DNA of 64,000 nucleotides from Torreya grandis (lineage: Eukaryota > Streptophyta > Pinopsida > Cupressales > Taxaceae): the NCBI GenBank assembly GCA_037957365.1, contig JARHVA010000001.1, positions 13,904,001 through 13,968,000 of the forward strand, read 5' to 3'. Both the position numbers and the translations under genes were made by a program. Below the pieces are notes generated by a model. That model did not search any database. It was not told the DNA's origin and saw only the letters and a list, made by a program, of their open reading frames with translations. The first letter of the stretch is position 1. The number at the start of each line of letters is the position of its first letter. Shown one piece after another: positions 58,217-64,000 of this stretch.

Positions 58217-61200
58217 ATGCACATAGTAAGTTGGAATTGCAGGGGGTATCCGTGGAGAAGAGGACCCAGATTGGGGCCCATAGCAGAGGGGAAGGATATT
58301 ACTACTCTTACAAAGACACATGAACATGAGGGCTGCAAAGTCCCAGAATTTGTGGGGTACAAAAAAATTTCAGTTTGGAACGAAGGGAACGAAACAGGTA
58401 AAGGTCATGGGAGGATCACAGTGCTAATAAAGGAAATATGGCTCGAGATCGTCAAAGTTTTAAAGGAGGATCCAAACAAGCAATACATATGGCTGAAAAT
58501 ATCAAACAATGAGGCAACAATCAGATTGGTTGCTTGATACTTTGCACCAAAAAGCTCAAAGACCTATAGGAGAAGAAATCTAGATAATGAAGATCCATAT
58601 GCTTCGTTAAAAAAAGACATTTATGTGTTTAGTACTTCAGGGGATATAATTTTAATTCGTGACTTTAATGCAAGGACCGCAAGCAATCAATCTCTCCAGT
58701 TAAGCAGAGAAGAATGTGGGGATGACAATCCTTTATGGCTTAATGAAGAAGAGGACCAACTTTGGGAAAGAATATCTCAAGATGGAAATGGAGCGGTGAC
58801 ACATTTTGGGGTTGAACTTCTAGGCTTATGTAGTTTATACAACATGGTTATTTGCAATGGCATGAAGAATTGGCATAGGCCAAGTAGTATCACTTGAAAA
58901 ACATACAACGGTCAAAGTGTGGTGGACTATGTAGTTTGCTCTCAGAGTTCTATTTCTAGGTTGCTTGAGTTCAAGATAGGGGATTGTCTTATCGAGCTAA
59001 AATCTGATCATAAACCTCTTTTTATCAAGCTTGGTACCTTTTCAAATCAGCTCCAAAGACAAGTTCATCATGTGCAACAGACAACTCAACAACAAGGCAA
59101 AATCATTGTGAATTAAAAAAATCAGGAAATCTTCGTTGCTGCCCACAGCAATTTTGAATGTCTAGAGACATAGAGGGCAAGGCAATCAAGGGGACAAGTG
59201 GCTATGTGCGCAGTAATTTGTTGGATCTTTTATTCACAAGGCATTAAGTGCCTGCAAAAGAACTAAGCCTAGAAAAGGCGCTACAAACACTTTTCCATCG
59301 AATCCGTGGTATGATGAAGAATTTAAGGCTGCCAAGAGAGCCTTAAAGGAAAGTGGGATGGACAAAGAAAATAAAAAGAAATATGAGAAATTGGTACAAT
59401 ACAAAAAAGAAAGATATGTGAATTGGAGAAAAAACGAATCAATTTCTCTTGGAAAACAGAACCCAAAAGGCTTTTGGAGGGAGTTGCAGCAAAAGAAAAA
59501 ACACAGAGAAAATAATATCACAGATGCGCATTGGCTAGAGTATGCAAAGATCCTCTATGAGCGGTCTCAACAGAAGGATATCCCTCCCATAATTAATACC
59601 TCGACCAAGCTTTTCTCGACAGAAGACATCAAACAGGGCATAAAGAATCTAGCGAGTGGTAAAGCACAGGGCATTGATGGGCTGCAGGCTAAATTTTTTA
59701 AGTGGGGTGTTGAGGCCCTCACTCCGCACAACAGAGAAGTATTCAATGATGTCATTCAAAATGGCTTCCCATTGGAGTGGACAATTAGTGTTGTTATTCC
59801 TTTATTTAAAAGCGGTGATAGCAATAATCCATCTAATTACTGCACCATTATGGTCAATCCTCTTCTTGGTAAACTCTTTGGAGGCATGATAGAACGTAGA
59901 ATCAGCAATTGCTCTGAAAGAGAGGATAAAAGGGCAAAAGGTCAAGCAAGGTTCTGACCTAAACATTCAACCATCGACCATTGCATCACTCTTAAACACT
60001 TGGTTGAAAAAGTATGGAACATTCAAGGAGAGGAAGTTTTTTGTTTTGTGGATTTTAAGAAAACCTTTAACACGGTACGTAGAGACAAACTTTAGAACAG
60101 GATGGAGGAACTTGGGATTCTAGACGAGCTTAGAGCAGCGGTGCATAGACTTTATGAGTAGGTTAGAGCTAAAATCAAAACTAGAGAGGGTGTGTTTGAA
60201 TGTTTTGGTAGTGACATTGGTGTCAAGCAAGGCTGCCATCTTTCTCCCACCCTGTTTGGTTTATACATTGACACGCTGGAAGAATGGCTAAGCAAACCAG
60301 TGAAAGGAGGCATACAGTTGACAGGCTATGTGGTGAAGCTACTCTTATATGCCGATGACCTCATCCTAATTTCAAAAACAGATCAAGAATTGAGAGATCA
60401 TTTGAAAGCCTTAGAACACTTTTGCCAAGAAGTCGGAATGCAAGTGAACATTAACAAGACTAAAGTTATGATTTTTTATTTAAAAAGAAAAGAAAAACAA
60501 ATTAACTTTCTTTTTGAAGGTAGCCCATTAGAAATTGTAACAGAATACAAATATCTTGGGATTGATTTTCATAACAAGCTTAGTTGGGAGACATGTAGAA
60601 CAAAAAAAATACAAGGGGGTTGGTAAGCATCTTACCTACTTCAAAATAGATGTAGGAAAGCTGAACTTTGGGACTGGAAAACTAAGAAAATTCTTTTTGG
60701 ATTGCTAGTCACCCCGGTTGCCATGTATGGTTGTGAGGTCTGGGGAAGTAGCATGTCAAATCATGGATGGAGACAACTAGAAAGAATCCAGAAACATCTA
60801 ATCACAAGCACTCTTAAAGTCAAATCAAAAGTACCTTATGAAATCTTGTTCGCTGAAACAGGGACTTTTCCGATGGAGGCATCAGCAAAAACTCGGATGC
60901 TAAGCTATCTGAAAAAGGTTGAAAGCATGGATAATCATCGCTGGCCCAAAATGGTTGTGGAGGAAAAACTAGAACGTAGAAAGAAAACTTAGATGAAGCA
61001 AAACAACAAATGGATGAACAAATGGGACATCAAACTTTCAAGAATGTCCAAATAACAACCAGGAAATAAAAAACTATGTAATAGAAAAATTTAGAACAGC
61101 CATCTGGACAAAACAGATTGGTCGAAAGAAAGCATAATACATCAAAGAATTTAACTCCACTTGGGATCATGATGAAAAAGCTTATTTAGGGGCTGCTATC

Positions 61201-61497
61201 AAGGGTAAAGCAAGGATGTTAGTAGCTCAGATACGGACAGGATCACATCATCTTAGATGTGAAACCGGCAGATGGATTATACCCAAGGAAGAGTGGGAAA
61301 GGAGAACTTGTCTTTTCTGCAATCAAGGCGTGGTAGAGACAGAATGGCACTTCATTATGGAGTGCTCAGCCTACGATGATATTCGTATTCAATACAAACA
61401 TAACTTGAAGGTGGATAACTTAAATGAGTTATTCGAAGAAACAAGACTTAAAAAAAATTGCAGGTTTTGTACTCAAGATTCACAGCAGGAGATTTGA
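58217..61497 (+). pseudogene. LINE ORF2 (endonuclease, reverse transcriptase, zinc knuckle)
   Basis: Start MHIVSWNCRGYPWRRGP. Endonuclease motifs: SWNCRG, LTKTHEHEG, RDFNARTA (58660s), VVDYVVC (58920) and SDHKPL (59006), in one frame with stops at 58537 and 58897. After a frameshift: KRTKPRKGATNTFPSNPWYD, IKNLASGKAQGIDGLQAKFF, WTISVVIPLFKSGDSNNPSN, FCFVDFKKTFNTV, SDIGVKQGCHLSPTLFGLYI and LLLYADDLILIS (about 60342-60380), the RT catalytic YADD being intact. VAMYGCEVWG (about 60720) follows. After another frameshift the C-terminal knuckle CLFCNQGVVETEWHFIMECS lies near 61310-61370. The enzyme would nick and prime reverse transcription at the target. Stops make it inactive. Confidence 0.88.
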
Positions 61498-63026
61498 TAT
61501 GGAAAAGAATCTGAAATCAGCTTAGAGCCTCACATTCTGGTCCCATAGACTCATCAGTCTCGTGGACGTCATTAAAATCTTTCATTTCATTTCCAAGAGA
61601 TACCCCAAACACCTCTAACAGTCTCCCATCTGGGGGAACTTAACTTTTTTTCTGACATCCCCTAAAAAGAGCATGGGCCCACCAACAGCCTTCCGGCATC
61701 TACATGTCAAAACAAACCCTAGACATTTTTAATTTTTTATCGATAGTAAAAAAAAATTTGGTAATATGTTTACTTTTAAATTTCTAAACTGACAATATAT
61801 GTAATATGTTTTATAAAATGCATATGTTCCCTGTACCCATACCTTTTTATTAAAAACTGGTGTAGCTAACCCCATACCCGTCCTCGTCCCTAGGCCTGCT
61901 AACTCGTGATCAGTCAGTATAAGCAACTTCAAAACAATATAAGGCATTGATATCTGATATACAAATATAGCTTGTAGATGCCCATTCACATTACAGTTAA
62001 AATGTTTATGAGATTGCTAAAGGCAACCATGGAAGAGCTGGGGCAGGGTCTAATTCAAGACCTGAAGCCTAGGTGAAATCACTAAAGCCCGAGCTGCTTA
62101 CAAAGGTAATAGAACTTTGGGGGAAAGAAAATATTGAAGACATAAATTGCATTGGAACTTTATAGTTCAATTTCTCTACAATGAAGCTTCCCCCTCAAAC
62201 ATATTGATTAATATAGTCAGTTAACGCATTAAACTTGTTGTCATGTAATTAGAGCTGAATGGTGATTTAATGCGGATGTAGATTATATGACTGATTTGGC
62301 TGATCACAGCAAGTGTAAGTTAAAAGAACACAAACTCCAATTTAATCATCACAATCCAGTTTCCATTTACTAAGTGCATGTAGATTACTTTGACAGACAT
62401 CTGCTTCATGTTAGACATTGCTCAGCGCTAACTTGAATTTGAAGGTCCATAAATACATTTCTGATATGCAGGGGCCCTGTAAACTTGTCTCTAAGTTACA
62501 GAGGAAGTTTGATAAGCTCTGTCCTGAGCTTCAGCAGTTTACAACACTGTCAAAGCAGTCCATTTAACCATATGTCAACAGTGATATGTCGATACTCTGG
62601 GCGAATGTGAGTGATCTCAAGGCCAAAGACAGAATAAAGGGGGCTCAAATTATGAATTTAAAGAAACAATGTGACGAGACAACTCTCAGTCTTTACAATA
62701 TCCAATTTAAGCAGTTGGAATTTGAAATCAAACTCATTGGTCAAAAAGCTGTAATAAAGCATCCAGAGCATGTGTAAAAAAATTTCGGTGCATTTAAAGA
62801 AGGGGAGTACAACCCAAGGAGGTCAAAGAAAGAGTTAACACAAACCTCGACAGGCTCACTAGTTAGATGATGATTTTCAGAACCGTGTGATTGTATATGC
62901 TTTGAACCAGTGGAAGGTGGTTTTTGGTTGACATCATGCTTGGGCGCATATTTTGTAAACATTTTATTTCACTAGTAAAAAAATTATAGAAGTAGAAGAC
63001 AAGACAAGCATCATTACTTTATGAAC
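61498..63026. other. First-intron sequence beyond the LINE
   Basis: The LINE 3' UTR probably occupies the first few hundred bases, without a clear tail. A 63-codon plus frame (62586-62777; SDLKAKDRIKGAQIMNLKKQ) and a minus frame (62962-62741) look compositionally plausible but are not recognised. Confidence 0.4.
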
Positions 63027-63092
63027 AAGAATTATTGTGATTGCGAGTATGACTTGGATAAGAATTATTGTGATTGCGAGTATGACTTGGAT
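63027..63092. repeat. Perfect 33-bp tandem duplication
   Basis: Unit AAGAATTATTGTGATTGCGA... of 33 bp occurs twice with no mismatch. The length is a multiple of three and lies in an open frame of 57 codons from ATG 63021, giving two copies of KNYCDCEYDLD. No other coding support. Confidence 0.9.
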
Positions 63093-64000
63093 AAGTACAA
63101 CTATCATCATGTCAGATTAGTTTCTCATGTGCTCATATCTTTGGTTTTCACACTCTCCAAAGAAGTTTGTTGGCAGTATAAGCTTCTATCTTAAATACTC
63201 TGTTGTTTGTCGTTGCTTCTGGTAGGGGATATTCTGATTATAGCCTTTAACTTTAAAACCAGTGTCTTCAGCTGTGCTTTTAATATTCATGTTGTGGTTG
63301 GCCGTTCATGTCTTAATCCTGCTTATTTTGCTTCTAATCATGCTTGTTAAGTTGATGTTTCGGCTCTTAAAGAAACTTCAATGATGCTGGATCATTTAAT
63401 AGCAGGTTAGGGAAGGCCTTGGTGATTCTGACAGATGGTTCTTTCGACATTGTTTGTACTGTTGATATTACTATGCATAACTTAAATTTTGGAAGTCATG
63501 TTTTCAATAGCAATGCATTCATTTGCAATACTAATCTATCTCAGTTGTATGATGGGCCAAATTGATAAATGTTTTAGTCTAGGTTATGATCTTTGTAAAT
63601 GTAATTCCATGAACTTCATAATTTCAAATGAAAGAATCTGAATCGTTATCTAAGATCTCCTCATCAAGATCTTTATCATGAAATCTGTTTACATGCAACT
63701 TATAAGGAGAGCATTGGAAAACATGAAATCTGGTTCTTCCATGGGTACAACAAAGATTCTCTGGTCAAGTATAGCTAAGGAAATATTTTGAATGGATAGA
63801 AATATAATTTCCTTTATAAAATGCCAAAAAGGTTAACAGTTAGTATAGTTTTTGTTGAAGAATATAAGGAACACTATATAACACATAAGACCATGTCATG
63901 TTTTCCAAATTAAACTATAATAGCATAAGACATCGACAACACAAATGGAAAACTAAATTACATATTCAAGGCCTTCATAAAAACTACAATTATGAAGCAT
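63093..64000. other. Window end, nothing recognised
   Basis: AT-rich sequence. No exon for the missing N-terminal part of PP2AA and no element end was found. Confidence 0.5.

Larger units (their letters stand above)
57227..61497 (+). mobile_element. L1-type LINE, mutated, near complete
   Basis: Two consecutive reading frames on the plus strand: an ORF1 with coiled coil and RNA-binding parts, and an ORF2 with AP-endonuclease, RT (YADD) and C-terminal CCHC-type knuckle. ORF1 has one internal stop; ORF2 has about six stops and at least two frameshifts. No RNase H domain was seen between RT and knuckle. A poly-A tail and TSD were not identified, so the ends are coding limits only. It lies in the first PP2AA intron, antisense to the gene. 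Confidence 0.88.

Noticed and set aside
54253..64000. Search for the missing N-terminal PP2AA exons on the minus strand
   Set aside because: No stretch matching the expected N-terminal HEAT repeats was found, so they are taken to lie outside the window.

Overview
The window is nuclear DNA of a seed plant. One conserved host gene can be identified. On the minus strand, 11 exons between 54252 and 27861 encode the last ~456 residues of the scaffolding A (PR65-type HEAT-repeat) subunit of protein phosphatase 2A. All exon joins keep the frame and no exon contains a stop. The ~131 N-terminal codons expected for this family are not in the window and should lie beyond 64000. Several introns are very large (7.2 kb, 12.05 kb and a first one above 9.7 kb) and are filled with old retrotransposons. 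This suggests a large-genome plant, plausibly a gymnosperm; that is inference from intron size and repeat load, not proven.

Downstream of the gene (1-27860): a copia 3' end with its 3' LTR (1-1607); a 14.2-kb decayed Ty1/copia element on the minus strand (2244-16434) carrying a nested 6.95-kb non-autonomous LTR element (3359-10308, TSD TTCCC); a copia-type gag remnant with a His-rich linker (16953-18033); a 582-bp tandem duplication (18841-19994); an LTR-flanked, RT-less element whose only recognisable domain is a G-patch (20252-25520); then ~2.3 kb with nothing assignable.

Inside the 12-kb intron (28451-40503): a gypsy element with gag and protease but no RT (about 30100-36276). Its left LTR is interrupted by a ~1-kb terminal-inverted-repeat element, which is itself interrupted by a 396-bp MITE with TTA target duplications. 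Beside it is a 2.9-kb deletion derivative of a chromovirus (36411-39347) that keeps gag, protease, the integrase end and a chromodomain. The intron between exons F and G holds a 304-bp tandem duplication.

Inside the 7.2-kb intron (46835-54005): a minus-strand deleted copia element (47827-52251, TSD ATTAC) whose 3' LTR carries a 949-bp insertion with a 10-bp TSD (Mutator-like), then an unidentified plus-strand reading frame (53047-53364). Inside the first intron (54253 to the window end): a nearly complete but mutated L1-type LINE (57227-61497, plus strand), with an ORF1 of coiled coil, RRM-like part and L1-type C-terminal domain, and an ORF2 of endonuclease, RT and C-terminal zinc knuckle.

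The elements are degenerate (stops, frameshifts, internal deletions). The PP2A exons are clean, so the gene appears functional despite the insertions. No rRNA, tRNA, CRISPR or prokaryotic feature was seen.
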